Below are positions 1-5,271 of a stretch of 6,231 nt of DNA, in pieces. The stretch spans positions 1 to 6,231 of the forward strand of contig CALKQT010000036.1 in the NCBI GenBank assembly GCA_937990735.1, read 5' to 3'. Both the position numbers and the translations under genes were made by a program. The notes under the pieces were generated by a model, which saw only the letters and a list, made by a program, of their open reading frames with translations, made no database searches and was not told the origin of the DNA. The stretch comes from an uncultured Campylobacter sp. Its GTDB lineage: Bacteria; Campylobacterota; Campylobacteria; Campylobacterales; Campylobacteraceae. How positions within the stretch are numbered: position 1 is the first letter of the stretch; each line of letters begins with the position of its first letter.

Positions 1-209
1 AACTTTGGCAAGAAATTTAAGCTCGCGGAATTTTACAGCGTAAAATTTCATTCGCTGCGGAATTTTAAAATTTGCACAATTTTGCCCGCTGTGAAATTTC
101 ATAGATTAAAATTTTACTTTGGCTCAGAATTTTGCGTGACGTAAAATTTTTAAACGCCACAAAATTTTAAAATTTAAACTCTGCAAAATTTAAAAACGAG
201 AGGACTTTA
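1..209. repeat. RAATTY-rich non-coding region upstream of oorDABC
   Basis: No convincing gene is visible here. The stretch is a succession of AAATTT or GAATTT hexamers (RAATTY palindromes) separated by short GC-rich linkers. I count twelve, starting at 13, 28, 43, 60, 68, 94, 109, 127, 144, 162, 170 and 186, most of them 14-21 bases apart. A small inverted repeat, CAGCG (36-40) with CGCTG (53-57), brackets one of them. The oor promoter presumably lies in or just after this region, but so many AT-rich words resemble a -10 box that I cannot choose one. In C. jejuni the genes upstream of oorD are sucCD; nothing of them can be seen here. Confidence 0.6.
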
Positions 210-314
210 ATGCGATCAAAGCAGGCTTGCGCCGCAAAATTTCAAATTTTAAATCGCGAAGCGGGATTTAGTGCGGATTTTGATAAATTAAGGAGAAAAT
301 ATGAGCGAAAATGA
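210..314 (+). CDS. possible 34-codon leader ORF overlapping the oorD start
   Basis: An ATG at 210 opens a 34-codon frame ending in TGA at 312-314, so it overlaps the first 14 bases of oorD in another frame. A GAGAGGA sequence at 198-204 is well placed as a ribosome binding site. The peptide begins MRSKQACAAKFQ and ends in the basic stretch LRRKYERK. Its last part runs through the oorD Shine-Dalgarno, so if translated it could couple translation to oorD. Against it: part of the frame runs through the AAATTT-rich repeat context, the peptide matches no family I recognise, and the TTTAAT at 206-211 could instead be a promoter -10. It is best treated as a hypothesis. Confidence 0.2.
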   Translation: MRSKQACAAKFQILNREAGFSADFDKLRRKYERK

Positions 315-612
315 GAGCCAGCGCGCTGTTTGGACGGATGAGAGCCGCTGTAAGGCGTGCAACATCTGCGTAAGCGTCTGTCCTAGCGGCGCGATCGCGA
401 TGAGACAGGATGAGGGCGCCGTGCAGGGCATGATGATCGACGTGGTGGATGAGGGCGCCTGTATCGGCTGTAGGGAGTGCGAGTTGCACTGCCCGGATTT
501 TGCGATTTTCGTTGCGCCCAAAGGCTTTAAATTCGCTCGTCTAAGCTCGCAGGCTAGAGAGATGGCTGAAAAAATCAAAAACAATAATTTTATGAAACCC
601 AAGGACGCATAA
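301..612 (+). CDS. oorD: 2-oxoglutarate:acceptor oxidoreductase, delta (ferredoxin-like) subunit OorD
   Basis: This 103-residue protein is a 2[4Fe-4S] ferredoxin-type subunit. It has two CxxCxxCxxxCP motifs: C17, C20, C23, C27 and C54, C57, C60, C64. By analogy with the family, its clusters take electrons from the TPP/[4Fe-4S] centre of OorB and pass them to an external low-potential carrier such as flavodoxin. The N-terminus is polar with no signal peptide, fitting a cytoplasmic enzyme. A strong AGGAG (291-295) sits 5 bases before ATG 301, which fixes the start. It is the first gene of the operon, and its stop overlaps the oorA start by one base (TAATG). The D-A-B-C order is the Campylobacter one and supports OorD over a stand-alone ferredoxin. 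Confidence 0.95.
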   Translation: MSENESQRAVWTDESRCKACNICVSVCPSGAIAMRQDEGAVQGMMIDVVDEGACIGCRECELHCPDFAIFVAPKGFKFARLSSQAREMAEKIKNNNFMKPKDA

Positions 613-1733
613 TGAGAGAGGTAATTTCCACAGGCAACGCCTTAATTGCGCGTGCGGCGATTGATTGCGGCTGTAATTTTTTCGGCGGCTACCCGATCAC
701 GCCGAGCAGCGAGATCGCGCACGAGATGAGTCGCTTGCTGCCTAAGGTCGGAGGCAAATTTATCCAGATGGAGGATGAAATTTCGGGCATTTCTGTAGCT
801 TTAGGCGCGTCGATGAGCGGTGCAAAGGCGATGACGGCAAGCTCCGGTCCTGGAATTTCGCTGAAATCAGAGCAGATTGGACTTGGCTTTATCGCTGAAA
901 TTCCGCTTTTAATCGTAAATGTTATGCGCGGAGGTCCTAGCACCGGGCTTCCTACGCGAGTAGCACAGGGCGATATTTTGCAAGCTCGCAACCCCACTCA
1001 CGGTGATTTTCAAAGCATCGCGCTGTGCCCGGGCTCGCTAAAGGAGGCTTACACGCAGACCGTGCGCGCTTTCAATCTAGCCGAGCGGTTTATGACGCCG
1101 GTATTTTTGCTACTTGATGAGACGCTTGGGCATATGCAGGCAAAGGCGGTGCTGCCTGAAATTTCGGATCTAAAAATCGAGCGCAGGGCGGAATTTAAAG
1201 GTAGTCCGAAAGATTATGAGCCCTACGATGCTGCGCCCGATAAGCCTGCGGTGCTAAATCCCTTTTTTAGGGGATACCACTATCACATAACGGGACTTCA
1301 TCACGGCGCGAAGGGCTTTCCGACCGAAAACGAGCAGATCGTGGATCGCTCTATAAAAAGGCTTTTTAATAAAATTTCGGCGCATGAAGATGAGATCGTA
1401 CAATATGAGGAATTTATGCTAGATGACGCCGAAATCTGCATCATCGCCTACGGCAGCGTTAGCCTGGCAGCAAAAGACGCGATTTTAAAGCTACGAAGGC
1501 AAGGCGTGCGTGTGGGACTTTTTCGCCCGATCACGCTATGGCCAAGCCCTGCGCACAAGCTAAGGGAGCTAGGGGAGAGATTTAATAAAATTTTGATCGC
1601 CGAGCTAAATTTAGGGCAGTATCTGCTAGAGGTGCAGCGCGCTTGTTTGAGAGATGATTTTAAGACGCTTCTTAAGGCAAACGGCAGACCGATTAGCCCC
1701 AGCGAGATTATCGAGAAAGTAAAGGAGCTTTAA
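612..1733 (+). CDS. oorA: 2-oxoglutarate:acceptor oxidoreductase, alpha subunit OorA
   Basis: The alpha subunit of the CoA-dependent 2-oxoglutarate:acceptor oxidoreductase that replaces the NAD-linked 2-oxoglutarate dehydrogenase in the TCA cycle of Campylobacter and Helicobacter. The 373 residues match the usual size. The N-terminal pyrimidine-binding transketolase-like domain shows YPITPSSE (27-34), the MEDE stretch with E54, TASSGPG (75-81) and MRGGPSTGLPTR (105-116), all hallmarks of KorA/OorA-type subunits. A second, transketolase-C-like domain follows from roughly residue 270 (AEICIIAYGS onward) and ends the protein. AAGGA (601-605) inside the end of oorD lies 6 bases from the ATG, and the one-base overlap with oorD implies translational coupling. 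2-Oxoacid specificity is inferred from gene order and the separate four-subunit arrangement; a branched-chain 2-oxoacid oxidoreductase is the main alternative. Confidence 0.95.
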   Translation: MREVISTGNALIARAAIDCGCNFFGGYPITPSSEIAHEMSRLLPKVGGKFIQMEDEISGISVALGASMSGAKAMTASSGPGISLKSEQIGLGFIAEIPLLIVNVMRGGPSTGLPTRVAQGDILQARNPTHGDFQSIALCPGSLKEAYTQTVRAFNLAERFMTPVFLLLDETLGHMQAKAVLPEISDLKIERRAEFKGSPKDYEPYDAAPDKPAVLNPFFRGYHYHITGLHHGAKGFPTENEQIVDRSIKRLFNKISAHEDEIVQYEEFMLDDAEICIIAYGSVSLAAKDAILKLRRQGVRVGLFRPITLWPSPAHKLRELGERFNKILIAELNLGQYLLEVQRACLRDDFKTLLKANGRPISPSEIIEKVKEL

Positions 1734-2579
1734 ATGGCGTTTGATTACGATAAATATCTAAGAACGGACAAGATGCCTACGCTTTGGTGCTGGGGCTGCG
1801 GCGACGGAGTGATCTTAAAAGCGATCATCCGCGCGATTGACCGCATAGGCTGGAGTATGGACGATGTGTGCGTGGTAAGCGGTATCGGCTGTAGCGGCAG
1901 GATGTCTAGTTACATAGACTGCAATACCGTCCATACGACGCACGGACGCGCGATAGCTTATGCTACGGGTATCAAGCTCGCAAATCCAGGTAAGCACGTA
2001 ATCGTAGTCACTGGCGATGGCGATGGGCTTGCGATAGGAGGCAATCACACGATTCATGGATGCCGCCGCAATATCGATCTAAATCATATCTTAGTAAATA
2101 ATTTCATCTACGGGCTTACAAACTCGCAGACGAGCCCTACGACGCCGCGTGGGTTTTGGACGGTTACGGCGCAATACGGCAATGTCGATCCCAGCTTTGA
2201 TGCGACAAAACTTGCAATCGCCGCTGGAGCAACTTTTGTCGGACGCGAAAGCGTGACAAATCCCGAAAAAATCGAGCGACTTCTAGCCAAGGGCTTTGAG
2301 CACGATGGTTATAGTTTTTTTGATATTTTTAGCAACTGCCACGTAAATTTGGGTCGTAAAAATAAAATGAGCGAGGCGGTGCAAATGCTAAAGTGGCTTG
2401 ATTCGCGCACGATTTCCAAGGCTAAATTTGACGCCCTTAGCGAGGATGAGCGAGCGGGGCTATTTCCGATTGGGGTTTTACATGAAGATAATGAGCACAC
2501 CGAATACACAAAGGCGTATCAAAAGGTGATAGACGCGGCGCAAAGCGGCGAAGCGATAAATTTTGAAGGACTAAGATGA
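1734..2579 (+). CDS. oorB: 2-oxoglutarate:acceptor oxidoreductase, beta (TPP-binding) subunit OorB
   Basis: The catalytic TPP-binding subunit, 281 residues. The TPP/Mg motif is GDGDGLAIGGNH (94-105), continued by NN(122-123) and YGLTNSQTSPTTP (126-138), as in other KorB/OorB proteins. Four cysteines sit where the family binds its proximal [4Fe-4S] cluster: C19 and C22 in CWGCG, C53 in SGIGCSGR, and C202 in SNCHVN. The enzyme decarboxylates 2-oxoglutarate on TPP and, with CoA, gives succinyl-CoA and two low-potential electrons. The ATG immediately follows the oorA TAA with no gap, and its AAGGAG (1722-1727) lies inside the end of oorA. The 3' end overlaps oorC by ATGA. No key residue is missing, so the enzyme should be functional. 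Confidence 0.96.
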   Translation: MAFDYDKYLRTDKMPTLWCWGCGDGVILKAIIRAIDRIGWSMDDVCVVSGIGCSGRMSSYIDCNTVHTTHGRAIAYATGIKLANPGKHVIVVTGDGDGLAIGGNHTIHGCRRNIDLNHILVNNFIYGLTNSQTSPTTPRGFWTVTAQYGNVDPSFDATKLAIAAGATFVGRESVTNPEKIERLLAKGFEHDGYSFFDIFSNCHVNLGRKNKMSEAVQMLKWLDSRTISKAKFDALSEDERAGLFPIGVLHEDNEHTEYTKAYQKVIDAAQSGEAINFEGLR

Positions 2580-3121
2580 ATCAATTAAGATTTGTGGGAG
2601 TGGGCGGTCAAGGCGTGATCTTAGCAGGTGAAATTCTAGCTGCGGCAAAGATCGCGCACGGCGGCTATGGAATCAAGGCATCTACGTATACCTCTCAGGT
2701 ACGTGGCGGACCTACGAAAGTGGATATTATCTTAAGCGATGAAGAAATTCTATATCCTTACGCAAGTGAGGGCGAGATCGATTTTATGCTCGCAACGGCG
2801 CAAAGTAGCTACGATGCTTTCAAAAACGGCGTGAAAAAAGGCGGCGTGATCGTAATCGAGCCGAATTTAGTAGCGCCGAGCGATGAGGATAGGGCAAGCT
2901 TTAAAATTTATGAAATTCCAATCATCACCATCGCAAAATACGAAGTTGGAAATGTCATCACTCAAAGTGTCGTGGCTCTAGCGATCGCAGTAGAGCTTAG
3001 CCGCTGTATGGACTCAGGGCTCGTAAAAGAGCAAATGCTCCGCTCTGTGCCCGAAAAAACCCGCGCGCTAAATGAAAAGGCGTATGATTTGGGGATGAAA
3101 TACGCGAGAGAGGTTGGGTAA
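2576..3121 (+). CDS. oorC: 2-oxoglutarate:acceptor oxidoreductase, gamma subunit OorC
   Basis: The gamma subunit, 181 residues, of the POR/KOR gamma domain family. It starts with the glycine-rich GVGGQGV (8-14) and has the family signature YTSQVRGGPTKVD (38-50) and GNVITQS around 126. In related enzymes this domain contributes to the CoA site and to assembly of the complex. GAAGGA (2565-2570) is 5 bases before the start, and the ATGA overlap with oorB (2576-2579) implies coupled translation and equal stoichiometry. This is the last gene of the operon: the next gene is on the opposite strand after a 196-base gap. No strong GC-rich terminator follows directly. Confidence 0.95.
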   Translation: MNQLRFVGVGGQGVILAGEILAAAKIAHGGYGIKASTYTSQVRGGPTKVDIILSDEEILYPYASEGEIDFMLATAQSSYDAFKNGVKKGGVIVIEPNLVAPSDEDRASFKIYEIPIITIAKYEVGNVITQSVVALAIAVELSRCMDSGLVKEQMLRSVPEKTRALNEKAYDLGMKYAREVG

Positions 3122-3165
3122 ATTTAAAGACTCGGATAGAATTTGGGATTAAAGAATTACATAAG

Positions 3166-3182
3166 ATATAAAGCTTTTATAT
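3166..3182. terminator. weak AT-rich inverted repeat in the convergent gap
   Basis: ATATAAA and TTTATAT form a perfect 7-bp inverted repeat around GCT, about 45 bases after the oorC stop. With only A-T pairs the hairpin would be weak. It could take part in ending transcription of oorC and of the converging minus-strand genes, but no better terminator candidate was seen, and the evidence is only its symmetry and place. Confidence 0.2.
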
Positions 3183-3216
3183 GAGAATTTCAAAATTATA
3201 TAGCTAACTGCTTACA

Positions 3217-3300
3217 TTATTTTTTGATGGGTTGTACTAATTCAAATTGCCCGCCGCGACCTTTTATCTTTTCAAACTTTATAAAATTATTGCCGTTCTT
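3217..3300 (-). pseudogene. possible 3' remnant of a lost gene
   Basis: Just downstream of the minus-strand gene that ends at 3318, a different minus-strand frame reads 27 codons from 3300 to a TAA at 3217-3219. The peptide is protein-like rather than low-complexity, including the stretches NNFIKFEKIKGRGGQF and ELVQPIKK. It has no ATG start, is preceded in frame by a TAA (3301-3303), and has no ribosome binding site. It may be the tail of a degraded or displaced gene. I do not recognise the family; chance is a real alternative for so short a stretch. Confidence 0.2.
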
Positions 3301-3317
3301 TTATCCTGTAATTAATC

Positions 3318-3818
3318 TTATTCCAAAAGTTCTTTAGCTTTTTTCACCGGATTGCATTCATCGTCGTTTAAACACGGCTCCAAACCATAGGTCATCTTGC
3401 AGGCCAATTTTTTCTTCGAAGGCTCTATCGCCGCATCGCATACCTTTTTAAGATTTACAAATGCTCTTTTTATATTGCCCGTATAGTACAAATCGTGCAT
3501 CCCTGCGTTTAGGCAAAAATTTAATAATCTGGCATCGCAAGCTTTATTTAGCGCTTTTGTTGCGTCTTCATCTCTGCGCAAATATATTAATAAAATTCCC
3601 AATGCACCGCAGCTCTCAAAATTTTTTTCGTCGCATTTTGCCGATAAAGTATCTTTTAATATCGAGCAAGCTTCATAATCGCCTTTGTTCCAATCGCATT
3701 TATTCGCTAAATTTTTTAAGTTTGTATCGTTTATTGCGGCAAAGATATCAATGTCTATATCGTTTTTTGCCAGCAAAGGCATAGATAAAAGTAGCGCTAA
3801 TGATAAAATTTTTCTCAT
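3318..3818 (-). CDS. exported Cys-rich Sel1-like/Hcp-like protein, second of a tandem pair
   Basis: A 166-residue protein with an N-terminal signal peptide (MRKILSLALLLSMPLLAK), so probably periplasmic or secreted. Ten cysteines follow at 41, 51, 62, 70, 94, 102, 127, 140, 149 and 155. The C-x7-C pairs 62/70 and 94/102, with helical repeats of about 32-33 residues, recall Sel1-like repeats of Helicobacter cysteine-rich proteins, where such pairs form disulfides; this family link is inference. The upstream neighbour has the same cysteine spacing, so the two arose by duplication. The start at 3818 is chosen over a longer frame from 3866: it gives a clean signal peptide, has AAAGGA (3827-3832) 8 bases upstream, and lies two bases after the neighbour's stop. 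The gene is AT-rich compared with the oor genes. Specific function unknown. Confidence 0.8.
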   Translation of the reverse strand: MRKILSLALLLSMPLLAKNDIDIDIFAAINDTNLKNLANKCDWNKGDYEACSILKDTLSAKCDEKNFESCGALGILLIYLRRDEDATKALNKACDARLLNFCLNAGMHDLYYTGNIKRAFVNLKKVCDAAIEPSKKKLACKMTYGLEPCLNDDECNPVKKAKELLE

Positions 3819-3820
3819 GG

Positions 3821-4330
3821 TTATAGTCCTTTGATAATTTCTTTGGCTTTCATTAGCGGATCGCACTTTGCATCTTTAGAGCAGTCTTCAATCTCTTTCT
3901 TTATGCTGCAAGCAAACCTTTTGTCCTCTGAAATTCCCTGTTTGCAAATTTTATCAAAACCCTTAGCGGCTCTTTCAAGATTTCCCGTAAAAAGTATATC
4001 GTTAATGGCAAGATAGGAGCAGTAAGACATGATATTTGCTTCACATGCCTTAATCAAAGGAGCGGATGAAAATTCGTATTGACCCAAATCCGTAAATATC
4101 ATCCCGACGGCCCCACAGCTTTCGTAATCTCCGTCGTCGCACCTCTTGGATAAAATTTCGACTAGCCTCGTGCATGCGCTGTATTTTCCATTGCCGCTAT
4201 CGCAAGAGATCGCTAAATCTTTTTCCTCTTGGGTTTGTAAATGATCTACGCTTACCTTTGCCGCAGCGGGGATCGCCGCAAATGCCGCTATAAGCGCAAG
4301 TGCCCAAATTTTAAGATAGAATTTTTTCAT
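3821..4330 (-). CDS. exported Cys-rich Sel1-like/Hcp-like protein, first of a tandem pair
   Basis: A 169-residue protein with a signal peptide ending near AAAK (residues 22-25), followed by an acidic, helix-rich domain with ten cysteines at 43, 53, 64, 72, 96, 104, 129, 141, 150 and 156. All ten align with those of the downstream paralogue; only one interval differs, by one residue. Shared motifs include CD at the start of the domain, YESCGA (FESCGA in the paralogue), FTGNLERA (YTGNIKRA) and KAKE near the end. Five predicted disulfides would make a compact Sel1/TPR-like solenoid in the periplasm. GGGAG (4336-4340) lies 5 bases from ATG 4330. A TATAAT (4356-4361) and a 9-bp inverted repeat sit directly upstream. 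The role could be protein interaction or envelope stress, but nothing here fixes it. Confidence 0.8.
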   Translation of the reverse strand: MKKFYLKIWALALIAAFAAIPAAAKVSVDHLQTQEEKDLAISCDSGNGKYSACTRLVEILSKRCDDGDYESCGAVGMIFTDLGQYEFSSAPLIKACEANIMSYCSYLAINDILFTGNLERAAKGFDKICKQGISEDKRFACSIKKEIEDCSKDAKCDPLMKAKEIIKGL

Positions 4331-4357
4331 CGCCGCTCCCTGTTTTTAAGCGGCGAT
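4329..4357. promoter_or_regulatory. perfect 9-bp inverted repeat over the start and -10 region of the Cys-rich pair
   Basis: ATCGCCGCT (4329-4337) and AGCGGCGAT (4349-4357) are exact reverse complements separated by 11 bases. On the minus strand the downstream arm covers the last two bases of the Shine-Dalgarno GGGAG and the AT of the start codon; the upstream arm overlaps the -10 box. If transcription starts just after that -10, the element is probably a DNA operator, since the upstream arm would not be fully transcribed. If transcription starts further upstream, it would form an RNA hairpin hiding the translation start. Confidence 0.5.
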
Positions 4358-4361
4358 TATA
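4356..4361 (-). promoter_or_regulatory. -10 box TATAAT for the Cys-rich gene pair
   Basis: On the minus strand a perfect TATAAT lies 25 bases before the ATG at 4330, preceded by an AT-rich run (AAAATATTTTAA) and no clear -35. This is the usual form of Campylobacter sigma-70 promoters. It predicts transcription starting near 4349 with a leader of about 20 bases, driving both tandem genes. Confidence 0.5.
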
Positions 4362-4428
4362 TATTAAAATATTTTAGCGGGCTCTTAAAATTTTGCATAG
4401 TTAAAATTTCGATCGCCCGCAAATTTTA

Positions 4429-4451
4429 GCGGCACCGTTTTCAAAAGCCGC
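4429..4451. repeat. GC-clamped hairpin in the intergenic region
   Basis: GCGGC (4429-4433) pairs with GCCGC (4447-4451); inside, TTTT and AAAA flank a single C, with an ACCG bulge on one side. It is one of several GC-stem, AT-core structures between the lipoprotein gene and the Cys-rich pair. It may end lipoprotein transcription or be a dispersed repeat; no function is shown. Confidence 0.3.
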
Positions 4452-4495
4452 GCCGCTTCTGGATTTAAAACGCCGCTTTTAAATTTTTAAACGTC

Positions 4496-4521
4496 GCGGT
4501 GAAATTTTAAAATCCCACCGC
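4496..4521 (-). terminator. candidate terminator hairpin downstream of the lipoprotein gene
   Basis: About 40 bases after the lipoprotein stop, the minus-strand transcript can fold GCGGTG against CACCGC, continue through two G-U pairs, and close on ATTTTAAAAT. The arms pair continuously on the minus strand, but on the plus strand the G-U pairs become mismatches, which favours a role in the lipoprotein transcript. A clean U-tract is missing (GACGTTTAAAA follows), so termination efficiency is uncertain. Confidence 0.4.
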
Positions 4522-4560
4522 AAGCTTTGGGCGGCTTTAAATTTAACATACCGAGTTCTG

Positions 4561-5058
4561 TTAGCATCCCGAGTTTGGCTGCACCCGCGTTTCGCTGCCC
4601 GTGTGGATCAGCAGAGCCTTGCCGCGTCTAAATCTGCACGGCGGATCAGCTTGCACGGATGAGTACTCCTTGCCTTTAAATTTATAGATGATGTTGGAGC
4701 CTTGCACCGTTTTTTGGGAGTTTTCGATCGCATCTCCGGCGACCGCGCCCACTGCTGCGCCGCCTATGAGTCCCACGGTTTCGGCTAAGCGCTTGCCGCT
4801 GCTATGTTTGCCGAGTTTATGACCGATGATAGCGCCCGTGGTTCCGCCCGCGATGCCGCCTAAAATTTTACCCGTATTGCCCTCGGAGCGCTCTACGTTG
4901 ATTTTAGCGGGCAGGACGTCGATGATCTCGATCTGATCGCTCTGCCTCATGCGGTTCGTCTCGCTCGCGCCATAAATATCTCCGCCGTATCGATCCTGCA
5001 GGGTCGCGCAGCCGCAAAGTGCGATCGCTGCGATCAAACATAATGTGAAATTCTTCAT
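4561..5058 (-). CDS. glycine-zipper 2TM-domain outer-membrane lipoprotein (SlyB/17-kDa antigen-like)
   Basis: A 165-residue lipoprotein. The signal sequence MKNFTLCLIAAIALCGC contains a lipobox LCGC, so cleavage and acylation should occur at C17. A polar stretch (about 18-62) precedes a glycine zipper at about 63-108 (GKILGGIAGGTTGAIIG ... GLIGGAAVGAVAGD), two small-residue-rich hydrophobic segments typical of SlyB/PcP and Rickettsia 17-kDa antigen proteins. The C-terminal part (about 120-165) looks like a small beta-rich domain with RVQPN near the end and cysteines at 141 and 165. Such proteins sit in the outer membrane and support envelope integrity; that role is known for relatives, not shown here. 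The start at 5058 is preferred over 5091: AAAGGAG (5064-5070) lies 5 bases upstream, and the longer form would bury the signal peptide. It is divergent from the flavodoxin gene. Confidence 0.85.
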   Translation of the reverse strand: MKNFTLCLIAAIALCGCATLQDRYGGDIYGASETNRMRQSDQIEIIDVLPAKINVERSEGNTGKILGGIAGGTTGAIIGHKLGKHSSGKRLAETVGLIGGAAVGAVAGDAIENSQKTVQGSNIIYKFKGKEYSSVQADPPCRFRRGKALLIHTGSETRVQPNSGC

Positions 5059-5089
5059 GTTTTCTCCTTTGTAATGAGCTACGGGTGGC

Positions 5090-5095
5090 ATTATA
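5090..5095 (-). promoter_or_regulatory. -10 box TATAAT for the lipoprotein gene
   Basis: On the minus strand TATAAT lies 31 bases before the ATG at 5058 and has no recognisable -35. It predicts a leader of about 25 bases containing the AAAGGAG ribosome binding site. A longer reading frame starting at 5091 would begin before the expected transcript start, which further supports the 5058 start. Confidence 0.5.
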
Positions 5096-5169
5096 CTATG
5101 AGTTTTTATACGAGCGGTTAAGTAGCAGTTTTAAAATTTTATCGGCTCGCTGCGGCTTAAAATTAGCTG

Positions 5170-5192
5170 GATACGAGGCATCGTGCCGTATC
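5170..5192. repeat. hairpin between the divergent lipoprotein and flavodoxin promoters
   Basis: GATAC (5170-5174) pairs with GTATC (5188-5192), and after a two-base GA bulge GGCA (5177-5180) pairs with TGCC (5184-5187) around a TCG loop. It lies about 50 bases upstream of the flavodoxin -10 box and about 75 bases upstream of the lipoprotein -10 box, so it could be an operator rather than an RNA structure. No known regulator is recognised. Confidence 0.3.
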
Positions 5193-5238
5193 TGGGCGCC
5201 TTATAAAATTTTTATTTCACTCAAAATTTATCTTATTT

Positions 5239-5247
5239 TGTTAGAAT
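5239..5247 (+). promoter_or_regulatory. extended -10 promoter of the flavodoxin gene
   Basis: TG-T-TAGAAT is an extended -10 element in an AT-rich setting without a -35, the usual Campylobacter sigma-70 arrangement. It predicts transcription starting near 5253-5255, giving a leader of about 18 bases that holds AAGGAG (5261-5266), 5 bases before the ATG. Confidence 0.55.
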
Positions 5248-5255
5248 CATTCTTA
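5241..5255. promoter_or_regulatory. imperfect 7-1-7 palindrome, possible Fur-like operator
   Basis: TTAGAAT-C-ATTCTTA is a palindrome with a single mismatched pair, in the 7-1-7 layout of Fur boxes. It matches the idealised TGATAAT-N-ATTATCA at 10 of 14 positions. It overlaps the -10 box and expected start, an ideal place for repression. Flavodoxins are iron-regulated in many bacteria, which makes Fur reasonable, but the match is partial and part of the symmetry comes from the promoter itself. Confidence 0.3.
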
Positions 5256-5271
5256 TTTTAAAGGAGAAAAA

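Noticed and set aside
1..250. CRISPR array or regular tandem repeat
   Set aside because: The AAATTT words recur at uneven 8-to-50-base intervals with no constant repeat-spacer lengths and no conserved unit longer than the hexamer.
281..290. TGATAAAT as a -10 box for oorD
   Set aside because: Transcription from it would start at or after the Shine-Dalgarno, leaving no usable leader.
288..602. Minus-strand open frame of 104 codons opposite oorD
   Set aside because: It is antisense to a clear ferredoxin-type gene with both cluster motifs, has no ribosome binding site and no family-like sequence.
689..997. Minus-strand open frame of 102 codons opposite oorA
   Set aside because: It is the mirror of a conserved coding region; the plus strand carries the YPITPSSE and MRGGPSTGLPTR motifs.
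3461..3784. Plus-strand open frame of 107 codons opposite the second Cys-rich gene
   Set aside because: The minus strand has a signal peptide, ribosome binding site and a paralogue with matched cysteines; the plus frame has none of these.
3819..3866. Longer start for the second Cys-rich protein
   Set aside because: It would add 16 polar residues in front of the signal peptide and overlap the previous gene by 46 bases; the ATG at 3818 has a well-placed AAAGGA.
5059..5091. Longer start for the lipoprotein
   Set aside because: It would put 11 residues before the signal sequence and start essentially inside the -10 box; ATG 5058 has AAAGGAG at the right distance.
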